A DNA stretch of 64,000 nt, taken from positions 172,814-236,813 of the forward strand of contig JAJEKV010000101.1 in NCBI GenBank assembly GCA_021234155.1. The letters are read 5' to 3'. Made by a program: the position numbers and the translations under genes. The stretch comes from Isoetes taiwanensis. Lineage: Eukaryota; Streptophyta; Lycopodiopsida; Isoetales; Isoetaceae. Position 1 is the first letter of the stretch, and every line of letters starts with the position of its first letter. Below are positions 1 through 12,544 of the stretch, piece by piece. The notes beneath the pieces were generated by a model that saw nothing but the letters and a program-made list of their open reading frames with translations, made no database searches and was not told the origin of the DNA.

Positions 1-3000
1 GCTTTAGCAACTCATAACCTATCAAGAATTACGCTATAGCATAGTTTTAGCAACCCATGATCTAATAACAGTTGGGCTATAGCATGTTGCTATCGCCAAG
101 AAGTCATGCCTATAATAAATGGGGTGTGAGGTATGCTTATACTAAATGTTTACGCTTGCTAGCGGAAGTAATAAATACTTGGTAATATTTAATGCGAAAT
201 GCCAAATTTTTCGCTCTCAATCCCAATCGCATAGCGATTCTTGGTAAAACCATCTATTTTGGCCGAAGCAATATTAGTATTTGTTTCTAGACAAAGATTG
301 GGAAAACATGTTAAAAAAAACATTGTTTGGAAACCGCACGTAAAACAGATGGCATTTATGCACCAATCACAAACATGATCACACAAACAGATGGCATACA
401 TGCACCCGGTCACAATCATGATTATAGAAACATCGGCCTACAATACCTCACTGAGCATCTTTCCAGTTCACAATATGCACTTCTGAGAACCACAAAGATA
501 ACACCGACTACTTCCTCATGACCTCAGCTTAGCGTGGCACCCCGAAAAATCCTTCCAACCTACTACATTGAATTGATAATCAACAAGTCTGGCCGGTCAT
601 GTTCTCATTATTAGCAATGGCAATAATGACATCATTTTAGTAATGGGGTCTTCCTATCAATATCCTAACAATGCATTTTGTGAAATTTGCAACGTTTGCA
701 AATTGAAGCTCTATCACTAAATTGCAAACATGAACGCCACTTTGTATATGCTTCTGCATAACCACCAAAGATTCAAAGATCATGCAAGAAATAAATCATC
801 ATTGTATTTATCCAGCTACTTAATTAATCTCTACCTCAAAATGTCTATGGCATGCACCTGGAAGAATGTCAATTCTAACATGCAAACTCTTCAATAGGCA
901 TGTTCTTAGTCCAAAGACCCAATCTATGATCAACAAGATCTTAAAGATCATAATAGTTAATTTAATTAAGTAATATCTACCATATTGGATTCTACTACGT
1001 AAAACATCCAGGGAAATTAGGCTATCAAGATGAATTCGGCTATCAAGCAGTGTTTGTTTCTTATATTCCATAAAAGTTTTTATTGAATTGCTCAACATGG
1101 ATTTCATTAAAGTGGCCGCTACGTATATTCTTCAACTACCCTTAAAAATTAAGATTTTGCTATGGTATTCGGAACTTAACAACCTTGAAACCCTGAAGAT
1201 GTTAAATCAATTGAACATTTTCTAAAATGTGAAGGGTTGTTCTATTCAAGACAATGATGGTCCAATTTTTCCAAAACGGAAGGAACATGCATTTGCTAAA
1301 ATATCTAAGCAGATGATATCAAAGTTGTAGCACGCCCAATTAAGCTATGTCAATTGCGTTGTGGCAGTCAATTTCAATGTCTTCTTTGATGAAATAAAGA
1401 ACCTCAACAAGTGTGAAGGTGCAAAATAATTTAACAATTTGTAAATGTTATACTTGGGAAGTACATAGACATCATTGTTTAACAATCATATTTTTGAAGG
1501 CATACACTAGAGGGTAGTTGCATAAAGAAGGGCAATGAACTTTAGCAATGCAGTATAAAAAAAATGTCTACCAAATAGTATCATCTCACATCCTTGGTTG
1601 TTTATTTCAATAGATAGAAACTCCCTTTTTAACATTACCCAAACATCAAATCGTAGTTGATGCTTTCTACTTAAAATATCATTTGAACCTTGACACATAG
1701 ACATAGTATTGTCAAAATAAAGAATAGACAAAGCAAGATTAAATTTGCCATTGTCGATAGATCTACAAACAAATGTGCAATTGTTTGATATTTTATGCAG
1801 GTCCGATTGCATACACGATCCAATTGCTTGAAGATTCAAATAAATTAACAATTTTGTCTAGTTATGGAAATCAAGTTAGCAAAGAAATCAGAAAAACAAT
1901 AGCAAAATTGACGACAATTGGTCTCTCTAATATACGATTTGATGGCTTGCTTTCACGATCTTGCTATCTTTGAGTTGCAAACTCGAATATAACCCACCAG
2001 CATTAACATATATAGACGACATTGATAATGCATGTGCTTGAATGTCTACGAAAGCTAAGGTTTTTAGAAGAGATATTTACAATACCTTATGACAAGTTCC
2101 ACCAATGGAGAGAAGATATTTTTTGGAGAGGATATGCTTGAGTTACTATGGCTACAACTAAAATATATGTAACAGCATGTAAGGGAGCCCCATTTTACTC
2201 TATAAGCTTTTACGGTCAATTAACTAACAAACACAATTATGATACTCTAGCTTTCTTTGCCTAACATTTTTAGCATTGAACTTACATGGATTACTTTTGG
2301 AATAATCTTTCCGATCGATGGTCTAAACACGATCTAAGGGGATGGAAACACAAAATTGCATGCCCACTTGGGCTCTCCGAGGTTTCCATTTCCACCGAAC
2401 AATTAAAATATATTTGTCAAAATAAAGACAAAGCGCGAGGTAGCACCAATTATGCAACTTACTTGATCAATAATTTTGATTCTATCAAAAGATCGAAAAG
2501 TGTTAACAAAATTTGTTAGGCACAAGAATCTTCATGTCTCGCCACATCAAAGCAATTGGTCAAATCAAGTAAAGAGCGATGCATGTTTCGGAATTTAAAA
2601 TAAACAGGGTACATCAATAAGAAATGATCGCCAAATCATTGCAATCAATGCAAAACAAAGGAAATAAGGGAGGTCAACATTGCAAACAAATCGCCATAGA
2701 CGGTGGATATCTTTAAGGAGAATTTTCATCATCCATATCCAAAGAGCATCTTGCGCTTGTCAACTTCTCCCAATAAAAAAGACATTGCCCTCCCCAATGC
2801 AACATCACGCTGTCCTCTAGAGTAGGAATGGTGTTCGATCATTTATCGATGCAAATGCTTGTAAGAACAAAGCTCCGGCCTCTTGAATCAACTAGGGATT
2901 TTTAGCATTGAAGCTTTCTCGCTACATGGGCAAGAGTTACAAGAATAAACTTCCAACCGCTCAGCCGGTATCGTGATTTTGGTGTTTCTATAAATAAGGC

Positions 3001-5350
3001 TCTCTCGAGCGGTGCACACAAGCAACAATTTTTTGTCGCATTCAATTATTGACGAGTAATACCTTAACTATTGGACCACCGTCGCGATTTGCCATTATGC
3101 ATTACCGCCTCGTGCAGCCATCCTTGAAAAAGCTTCTTTCATAAATTGCTTACGCGGTGAATGCTCTAACCGGAACCACAAAGGTCATATCCCTCCATCC
3201 CATAACAAAGTGTCCGAGATCTTGTAGACCAACTTCACTTTGGGACTTATGTTCAAGATGTAATGGTAAGGCAAGAATCTCGTGGATAACGCCCTTGTGT
3301 AAATCATGAGCATAAATTTGTGGAAACTAAAAGCTAAATTGCTCGATCTTTTAAAGTACCGTAGACATTAGTGAAAAATGAATGCGGGCATAAAAGATGG
3401 TCGATAATCATGCAGCCGCTTATGTTCAAATCAAAACTCAAGAGGCTTTTTATGATATTATCGGTACATTCTCAAAAAATATAGCTCGATGAAACAATGG
3501 AGCAAAGTAGCTCGCATAAAAATGCCAATCAAGTTAGAGCAACATACTTACCACCAAACTACAAATGCATGTAGAAAACTTATTCCCAACTAACATAAAG
3601 GAGTTCAGAAGACTCAAATGAACCGCCGAAGAAAATTTACTTTAAAACCGTAAGACCGGGCTATTCGTGGTATTTCAAAACATCTTACTCGAAGATCTTA
3701 GAATCTGATTGATGATATATGCAAAGATCTCTTATGTGGAAATAAATGTAAGATTCAAGCCACCGATTGAGACGCCTTGCCCCCGCCTTTGCCCTGTTTG
3801 GACTACTCCGACCCATATATGTAAAGAAGGGCATTTAGAGCCAGGCCTTTGAGATTATGCATCATGCCACCGCTCCTATATCTAGGGACAATGCTATTTG
3901 CTCCCGCAAAGATTGTGCTAGGTTCAAAAAGGGGTCCATTTGCAACCCCGATATTTATCTTTGCCGTAAAACCACAATAATCATGAATTGTCTAAAACAA
4001 ATTGGAAACGATAATACTCATAAGTGCCAAGAGTAATGCTCAATTGTCTAAAACAAATTGGAAACGATAATACTCATAAGTGCCAAGAGTAACTGCCTTG
4101 TGATCTCAGAAAGCATTTGAAAGAGGTGTCTTTAGCGTAATAAATAGGTACCAAGAACCACAAATAGAATGTAGGTAGCTTGTGCAAAAGATGAAGTACT
4201 CATGTCCATGTGGTCAAAGTCCTAAAAGTAAGTTGGCCGTCATTTTATCTTTACTCAATTACCTCCATTTTGCTTTTCATGAAAAGTTCAATAAGGGCAT
4301 TTACATAATCAATAATTCGGGTATTCCTACAATTGCTTGTATCATAGTGACTAATATAAATAGCGTAATCGCTTGGAGCACAATGGGAGCCATATTATAG
4401 TCCAAAAAGTTGAAAGTCCAAAATAGAAAACCCAAAAAGCAAATGCATACTTAGAGGCTATAAAGACGCATAACAAATGTTATGAAATACTCAAGAAATG
4501 CCTATAGGAAGGCCAGACATAAAACATATAGAGGCAAATGCATTACCAACCCGTTATGAAGGAAAATTTATGCTCTTAGTACACGCACCTTCTTAAATCT
4601 CATCCTATGGCTTTGTGCAAATTCATGTTCAAGCATAGTATTCTTCAAGCCGCTCTGTCAACTCGAAGTTGAGGTTTAACCGGGTGGTTAATTCATCCCG
4701 AGGTTAAACTAAGGTTGTCTGTGTTCATGGAAAAGGGCAAGTGTTCATCTCAGAAAAAGGTCGTTTTACGTGTAGTGTTTCATATAATTGCTCTTCAACC
4801 TAGATTCACACATTGATTTTACAACTGGATTCCCTTCATAAAGAGGGCTTAATGAAGAGAGGTCAATGGCCCATGCACCTCAAAGGGCTTCTTCGTAATT
4901 TTACTTTGTGAATAAATACCTCGTGCACAATTGAAAGCCCCATTGCCGTTATGCAAAAAAGCACGCCACTTAACCGTAAGTATTAAGCCAACTATACAAA
5001 GACCATGTGATAATCATTATGGCTTGGCATATGATTGTGATTAAAAATAAGGATCTAACACCTTGCAATTGATGTCTGCTTTTCAACTGTTACATTGATG
5101 TACCATCCAATGGCTACCATTTGAGGCAAAAATAATTTGGAACAAATGAAATAATATACACCTTCATGACATGATGAAAGAAAAGTGGACTAATCTAGAG
5201 CTTGGCACAAAACATGAGAAACATTGATCATAAGAAGCTTTATGCTTTTGTTTGAATACTTGACAACATCCTCAAAGTCCCCCGTGGTTCTCGTTTATAT
5301 CATCATGGAGCCTTGCAATAATCCAGTTCCCCTACAACACAACATATATG
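1..5350. other. AT-rich spacer without a recognisable gene
   Basis: All reading frames here are short and interrupted, and none resembles a protein family I know. The base composition is AT-rich, and CAG/CTG trinucleotides look sparse, as in the transposon-rich parts of the window. A TATA-like word (tataaataagg) near 2,991 followed by mixed sequence could be the promoter of a decayed LTR, but I see no partner LTR. A 56-bp tandem duplication at 3,986 is listed separately. Probably old, unrecognisable transposon DNA. Confidence 0.5.
3986..4092. repeat. 56-bp tandem duplication
   Basis: A 51-bp stretch beginning aattgtctaaaacaaattgg at 3,986 recurs without a mismatch at 4,042, giving a period of 56 bp and two copies. 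No coding frame crosses it. Perfect identity in otherwise decayed DNA means either a recent slippage duplication or an assembly join. Confidence 0.85.
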
Positions 5351-8300
5351 GAAATGTGCCATGCTAAGAATGCTTGACATACCACCCTTTCTTTTCGTTT
5401 ATTGCAAGGCATCAATGTCGATGCCGCTGATGTGAAGATATGATCGAGAACAAACTTTGAAAGTCATTACGAACTAACATTTGCAGATTCGATGGTTGGG
5501 CATCACTTTGTGCCCTTCCGTAAGAAATGGAATCTTGAATTGGTCGTGGTGTTAGGGAAGCGAGAGAACCGCTTGACACCGTTCCCCAGGCAAGGCCCAA
5601 TAATATCAATGATGATCCGCTGCATGTGGGAAACAAAAGCGCGTTTAATTCAATACTACTAAAGTACGCAGATACCTGCAACATCACATGGAAGGATTGG
5701 GGTACAGTTTGATGCGCGCATTTTAAAAAGCCAAACCACAACTGAAGAAACTTCCATATATGAGAAGAACCAAATTTCAGACATCAGAGGAGAGCATGAT
5801 GCAGGAAACCGGATGGCATTACTGACATAGTTGTTCATAAGACTAAAAGGATGTCCATCACAAAGTTCACCTATACACAAGCCAAATCTTCAGCCAATAG
5901 AAGACATTAAAGCAAACGAAGATAGTAGGGTGCTCATAATAAGCAAAAAGGCAAAGACTGTAGCATTATGAAAACATATCATCTTTGGCTATGAGAAACA
6001 AATTCTAAACTAAAAATTGAAAGGCCTTCTATTGTCTCTTTGCCTCGCAAACATAGGTAAGATATGCAACTCATAGTTGGGATTATCTCCAGTACCAACA
6101 ATAATGGTAGTAGGATGTAATCCCGCAGAATTCCCCAAGAACCACGCCTTTCCAGGGACATTAGGCAAGCCAAGAAACTCATTTTGCACTCAAACCTTGG
6201 TTCTTATGGTTCAAACAACCGATTCCACTTCTACCATTTCTAATATGCTATCCGGTTAGGTAATTCTGCATATTTTCCGACCTTTAGGATTCCATGTACA
6301 TCAAGCTTCACTTTCAGACATTTCCAACACTTTAACATATAAAAGTACATATCCAGAGATGTGAATGCGCGAACAACCTGAATTATAGTATGGATAAAAA
6401 TTAGTGGTAGCGGAGTTTGTTCAACCTGTCAAAAAGGGTACAGTTCTCAAATATTTAAAAAGGAGCTAATCATGAATATAAATTAATACTTACCAGTTCA
6501 TTTAACTGCATATCATCTTACACATCATACCAAAAGGCAGAGAATCAAGATTTGAAATCAATAGACTTGCTAGTTTTTCTGCCAACTCTCACAGCACATA
6601 CGAGAGGATAAAGTTCTGAACAGTTGAACAAAGCAGTTCCTCTGGATCGTGGTCATCAACCGGGATGCCAAAGTCCGCAAGTTCTACGACTGTTTGAAAC
6701 TGGCTTTCGGATGCATCATTTGAGACATTTTTGGTATGGCCTTGATCTACATCTTTAATATATTCTAATTCAAAGGATTGTGGACCTGCACATATAAGTT
6801 CAAGACCAGCAATACTTGGCGTCCAGTCTGACACTTTAACTAACAACTCTAACTAGCAACTCTAACTGCTCCATCCCGAAATACGACAGATGTTAAAATG
6901 ACAAAGAAAGGCTCCAATTCTCCCAAAAAACAAACAGATAGATTGAGAATATTAGCACATGCATCTATTTCCACAACACATAGAAGTCTATATAAATTTA
7001 CATGGCCTAAAGTGTTGTAGGTTCAAACTTACCCTCTGTTTGTTTGTTTACAGAAGACTTGCATCTAAGATGCCCATGTACTGTATATGGCTTCCCCAGG
7101 TCAGTCATATTGGGCGATTTTAAGGTTCAATGTGCAAATTCCTTGGCTATAATTGGATTGCACATGGTTTCCCATTACCTAATAATTCATTCAACATGGC
7201 CAATAACATCCATTTTTATTGTTTATTACTGACCAAACATAGGTTCGCACTACAGGTAAAGTCCTTGACACTAGTGGCAATCAGTCATCAGCAATCCACA
7301 ACATTAAACACAAAGGAGCAAGATGAAGAAAAACAGAAATAACAACATACATTAGTGCCATCAAAGTTTTCTTATTGCACAACTCAATACTAATAAATCT
7401 ACAGTTTTCCTATCACATGAGGACCCAAAAACAAAGCACAATGGATATCCAGACTTGCCGTCAAGCAAAGATATTACTCTAAGAAATGCAACAAATAACT
7501 AATACGTTTATTCACTTACCTAAGTTAAAAGGAGCATAGAATGTACAGCCAAGCCAGAACGAAATACGATAGAACAACTTATCACAGAACCTAACTACAA
7601 CAACATGATAGAATGAAAAATCACAGAAGAACTTAGAAACTAAACATTCTACTCACCGGATTAGCACTTGATCTGTTGTATCCAGATTCCCTTGTTGATT
7701 CCCTTGGTCACAAGAAAATAAAGCACGATGCGACCATGGGCGCAGAGATACACAGGCCGATCAAAAACCTTGCAGAAAATAAGGGTTAGTTCACGGAACT
7801 GGGCAAAGAACAGGTCTATGCCTCTGGCTATGGCTTGTGCTGTTCGCATATTGATCCCCTCGAATACCAAGCAAGCTCAGGCTGTGACTCAAGCTGTTGG
7901 CAGAATTGATCCCGTCCAATACTTCGCCATACTGTCAATGGCATTAATTCGAAGGCGATTCTAAATTAGATTCAGATGCCAAAAGAAGGAAATCCAAGAC
8001 AGAGAGAAGGCAGTGCTCAAAACTTCGCCATGCCGCCCCATTCCAGCAGTTTCGCTATACAAAAAGAATGATTTACATCAGCACGATTAAAAGAAAGAAT
8101 GAATCTACTCAGCAAAGGTGATTTCTTGCCTGGTTAATGCAAGTCAGAATGCAAACATCAAAAACCTCCTTTAGTCTGCTCAGAGCAGATGTCTTCACAA
8201 GTTTGCTCAGGCGAGGATATCTTCTGCCACTGATTTACCCGCTACAGAGAACGAAATAATCTTTAGTTCCATGGGTCTTCACATCCGCAAGCTGTACCAT

Positions 8301-9739
8301 AGCTAGGCTTGCTCACGTCTAATACTTATGCAGTCAGATCAGTGGAACTTCTCATGCATGCATCTGGAAAAGCAAAAACATGACTTCCTGATGAACTTAC
8401 ATAATTGAATTTGAATTCGAAATTTAGAGCAGTGCAGTAAATTATAGAGATCATCACAGAGATTGTCAACAAATAAACAAAAAAGGGGGTTGAAGCACTT
8501 TCTAGATCAAGCTCCTCCTTACATGTGATCTGGCACAGAACAAATTGGCATCTCGCATTATCTATGCAAAAGATCCATAACCTTCCAGTTATGCAAAAGT
8601 ATACTCCAGATTGAACTAAAGGCTTATAGCGAAAGTGAGACAAAGGAAGACATGAACCTGGAAGCCAGAGAAGACGCTTTGCATTTGTGCAAATGAGACT
8701 GAGATTCCTGCATAATAGTTTTAAGTAAAGTGGTTCTAAAACTACAGCAGTACCTGCTCCATTCTCACCCAAATATGATTGATAGATCTCAGGATCCAAC
8801 ATGTTTAGCAGGACGCTTGATTGGAAGAGCCATTACAATACACCTAATAGATTCTTGCAATGCGTGCATTCATCATGTTTCATGTTGGGCGTGTTTTCTG
8901 ATGAAGTCTGAAATAAATTTGAACTCTACTGGAAGAAAATATTCAATCCCACAGACTCAAAGAAGAAATTAAATCCGAGAAGGAACCCAATATAAACACG
9001 AACCTTTTGCAGTCCAGGTCATCCTGCCTTGTATGATATTTCAAAATCTGTATTTGGAAATGGATTCCAGATCATCCTGCCCTATATTATATTTCAAAAC
9101 TGTATTCCATCTTGAACCTAAGATTGTGTACCACAGCTCAAATTAAGCCTGACTTTTGCTTAAATCAGCCTAGTTTATGTAGCCATGCAGTTATTATCAT
9201 ATCTTCCACATCTATTAAATCTTTCAGAATGGGGTTTTAAAAATTGAATGTAAGAGATGAGATTACACGGTTAAGAAGGCCTACCTAGAGATTGCACAAT
9301 AGCATGGATTGCAGGTTTGACTGCAGAACAGGACCAAAATAATCTGCCACAGAGATATATACATGCTGCATATGTCGGAGTAGTTATTCTCGCAAGCTGC
9401 AAAGAAGAAGAAACCTTATCACAGTTAATGACGCATGAAAGAAGAAGCAAAGCGAACGAAGAGCTTCTCACAATGAATTGACAATATAGTTTGGTCGGAC
9501 TGCTTTGCATCCCCAGAATCCTTCTCCTCTCCATGACGAGCTTCTCAAAAAACCAAAACCACTGCAATTTCCTAACTGGCCGTAGTTTTGTAAGGCTGCA
9601 ATAACAACCGGCGAATTAACCTGCAACAACACAGTCATAATCAAACGATCTTTCTAGAAAGAGCTCAGAAATCTTGATGCAATGCAAAATCGGCCAGTCT
9701 TTGCTTACTTGGGCATGCACCATGGAGAAGAAAACCTAC
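5351..9739. other. Host-like intergenic or intronic DNA, no complete gene recognised
   Basis: CAG and CTG are common here and the sequence reads more cleanly than the transposon areas, as expected of a gene body or its introns. Several short minus-strand frames look exon-like but match nothing I know: 6,589-6,846 (acidic, about 85 residues) and 7,661-7,870 (about 69 residues). A 112-bp open segment at 9,285-9,396 lies between a good acceptor (ttctttgcag) and donor (ctctag/gtaggc). It could be a downstream exon of the nitronate monooxygenase, but it shows none of the family's later motifs. Treat all of these as unproven. Confidence 0.35.
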
Positions 9740-10233
9740 TTCATGTATGACTTTAACACCTGCCTGGTGTGCCTTTTCTACAAGCTCCTTTTGGAAGTCG
9801 CCCCAGAAGACTTGCAAAACTGCTACTTTTTCATCCAAAACTATGTCCCGTAACTTCTCATGAGGAAACGTGAGGATAATTCCAACTCCAAAGGGTCTGG
9901 TTGTAAGTGATCTGGTTTCAGCAATTAAATCTCTAATGGTTTCTCGGCGTTCCTAGAAGTTGTATATGTTGACTAACAGATAAATACGAGTGCATAGAAA
10001 TCATATACTGGAGCTTTATAAGTACGAAACCAGCACAAAAGAACCTGGTCGGGGGCTCGTAAGAGACCAATTCCGCCTGCATTTGCAACGGCAGCTACTA
10101 GCTCAGGACTTGAAATGTCAGGTCCAAGGGGGGCCTGAACGATGGCAGCCTTGAATTGGAGCAGAATGCCAAAGCTGCAGATCCGGCAAAAGATAAGCCG
10201 AAGAAGAACTCGATTGCAGAATGCTTTTGGCAT
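9740..10233 (-). CDS. Nitronate monooxygenase-like protein (2-nitropropane dioxygenase family), two exons, partial
   Basis: Two exons of an FMN-dependent nitronate monooxygenase are visible. The family oxidises alkyl nitronates to carbonyl compounds and nitrite. Exon 1 (10,233 to 10,045) carries the N-terminal signature QAPLGPDISSPELVAAVANA followed by GGIGLLRAPD, the first strands of the TIM barrel. It ends at a good donor (gaccag/gttc). The intron has an AG acceptor at 9,953-9,954. Exon 2 (9,952 to about 9,740) resumes in phase 0 and contains RPFGVGIILTFPHE and VAVLQVFWGDF, both typical of plant members. The next exon, which should carry the GGH flavin-binding motif, was not found downstream. 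The first residues after the chosen ATG do not match the family, so the start is uncertain. Either the 3' exons lie beyond long introns I could not read, or this is a 5' gene fragment. Confidence 0.75.
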
Positions 10234-10380
10234 GGCGGCTGGTTGTCGCGGGAGAGAGGATGCACGGCTGCAAAATTCTCATCTGCAAAATTTTCAATAA
10301 GCCATCTGAAGTTCTGAACACCTAAGGAAACATTAAATTATGACTGTCACCTCTGGCATTAAATTTTGATGGCTATTAAC

Positions 10381-10860
10381 CAATGGTTAAGATCGAATCT
10401 AAAGAGCCCAATGGTCTAGAATAAAAACCCCAAAATAAGGGGCCATTAATGAAATTAGAAATTAATAATGGTCAGACTTGTAAATAACGGTCTAGATTAG
10501 ATGCCCTAACTTGAAGGGCCTAGATTAAATGCCCCCAAAATTGCACCTTCCTTGTAGTTGCTCCAAAAAGATCAATGGCTATGATTTTGCCTCCCCCCTT
10601 GATCCGACGGCCCAGACTAAAAGCCCCAAATAAAGGTCCTCGCATGCGGCCGCCGATTCGATCTGACATTCTTTTGACCCCGAAGGCGACACCTCAATCT
10701 GCACCAAAAGGGGTTGCTTGGGGTGATTCGAGGTGTCACCAGTCGGGCCGTCCATCTCGAGATGGGACGGCCGAGATCAATCTCTACCAAAATTTTGTGG
10801 CAGCAATCTCTACACCGTTTGGGACTCTACATCATTTGTGGCACTCAATATAATTGTATA
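10381..10860. other. Upstream spacer with degenerate short repeats
   Basis: This lies upstream of the nitronate monooxygenase fragment. A loose motif of the form ggcccagattaaaagcccc recurs several times between 10,400 and 10,640 with changes, suggesting a decayed short tandem repeat. No gene is recognisable. Confidence 0.35.
10746..10772. repeat. 27-bp near-perfect palindrome
   Basis: The arms ggccgtc and gacggcc flank a core (catctcgagatg) that is itself palindromic. One extra base breaks perfect symmetry. It could form a cruciform or hairpin, or be the end of a small inverted-repeat element. Confidence 0.7.
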
Positions 10861-10880
10861 TATATAAGGATATAGACTCT

Positions 10881-10901
10881 GTGTATGTGTGTGTGTGTGT
10901 G
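10881..10901. repeat. (GT)n microsatellite
   Basis: An alternating GT run of about 20 bases with one interruption (gtgtatgtgt), preceded by an AT-alternating stretch. Confidence 0.85.
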
Positions 10902-11178
10902 GAGCGTCGAGGACATTTAATGGAACAAAAATCAGCTCAATCCGAGTCTCCTAGAGAAAGTTATGGTCTTCAGAAGCAAGTATTCAGACAAGAAACTCAA
11001 CATATTTTTACCCTAATACCTTAAATTTTACCCTAACTATCTCATTCTCACCTACTTAGTCAAAATCATCCTATCCATGGCTTCCTAGGTAACTCTTACA
11101 TTAAAACTTCTCCTTACTATGAGACAGCCTAACGAGTTAGAACATGGCTAGTGCAATGATCTGGTCCACCAAAATCAT

Positions 11179-11190
11179 GCTCTAATACCA
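11179..11190 (-). other. Primer-binding site of an LTR retrotransposon (tRNA-Met type)
   Basis: Read on the minus strand the sequence is TGGTATTAGAGC, one base from the initiator tRNA-Met primer site TGGTATCAGAGC. It sits one base from an LTR edge beginning TGTGAGG at 11,192. It therefore marks the junction between a 5' LTR on the right and an internal region on the left of a minus-strand element. I see no gag frame to its left, so the element is broken. Confidence 0.6.
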
Positions 11191-11191
11191 T

Positions 11192-11990
11192 TGTGAGGCT
11201 CCTTGAACCTATACGAGGCTCCCATCGTATAAATACGGGAAGTTCCCCTCTCATGGCAACTACATCACCAAAGAAAAGCCCTCCGTCTGCCTCGGACCAC
11301 TTGTGATGGCTAAGTGTCCGAGTGAAGGACACAGAGGTGGCACTCGTCCCGCACCTTCTATGGGAATCATATATACGGAAGCGTACATAAAAGTTAGCAC
11401 CTAGCACACAATATATAAAATAATATGCCACCTTTAAGGGTGGCCCATCCATCAATAGCACAACACATCATAATAGTAGGAAACAGGAAACATAACAAAT
11501 GCATCAAAAATGAAGAGTCTAATCCCCGATTCAGACTCAATGGTGTCAACTGCCAGACAGGGCCTCCAGATACCAACAGACAGAATAGTGACAATGGCAT
11601 TGGCTGGCATAGAACGATGGCTAGGGTAGTCCACTCCATCCACCCTTCTTGTGCACACTTTGCAGATAGGCTGAATCATGCTATGGCATAGTCATAGCCT
11701 TCCGGAGACGCAATCTCATGGAATCAGCCTATGAGACTACTCTGGGTTGCATCTTCCCAATCCGATGAGGCAGGTAAAGGAGAAACCCCTTCCTAGAGCA
11801 TGGTGCTTCCATGGGTGGCTAGAGGATCGTGGCCCCACTGGCGACCATACATCCGTACCCGACTTGAACCCCCCAAAATCTATAGGCCACCCCAGTGCGC
11901 CCATCGAGCTCAGGACGTCCCTTTAGGTACGTATCTTGTGACCTAGAAGGTGTCTTTAATATCCCTGATCATCAGTACCAGCAGGTACTA
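11192..11990 (-). mobile_element. LTR of a minus-strand retrotransposon, right edge uncertain
   Basis: The left edge is fixed by the primer-binding site just outside it. A TATA-like word lies at about 11,228-11,236 (tataaatacgg on plus, gtatttata on minus). About 110 bp around it (11,195-11,305) recur at 29,040-29,165 in the same orientation, with matching words such as acctatacga, tataaatacggga and cggaccact. The right edge cannot be placed because no second complete LTR is present. The remainder up to about 12,540 contains nothing I recognise. Confidence 0.5.
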
Positions 11991-12544
11991 AAAACTGTGA
12001 ATTTTATAGCCAAGCAAATTGCTAATACCACCACCTACATCTGAGCAAGATTATCAAACAAAACTGGAGCAAATAGCTTTACTTTACGGATTCTTACCTA
12101 GCAGCTCCCAGCCTCCATTTCCAATAACCTGCTGCCGCCTAAAAATTCCCCATCAAATTCTCTTGATATAGCTAATGCTTCAGCCAGGATTAAATGATTG
12201 CAGAAAGTAGAGGGCATGCCAACTTTCTAAGGGGAAAAGAGGAGTCCCCCTACAGTTATGGGATTCTTAGCTACATGGAAAAGTTTTTTATGAAAGAGTT
12301 GGAGCCACTGAGTTGCAGAAACTCTAGGCAATGGATAATTTGCTGTTCTATTTGAAGTTATAAATGGATCCAAAGTAAACATCTCTACCTTGCCCAATTG
12401 CTTTGGGCCAGGTGGCATTCCTTAAACTAAATTATTAACCTTACCTTATCTTGTTGATTACTAACATGAATAATGAAAGCACCATTAAAAATTCATGGTG
12501 ACGTTTCATGTATTTGTACATATAGCGTATAAATATGTAGAACA

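Noticed and set aside
3986-4092. CRISPR-like direct repeat
   Set aside because: Only two adjoining copies, no spacers, in plant nuclear DNA. The other repeats in the window are tandem or transposon-derived.
5412-5880. Overlapping minus-strand frames at 5.4-5.9 kb as a gene
   Set aside because: No domain, no consistent splice sites, and the frames overlap each other out of phase.
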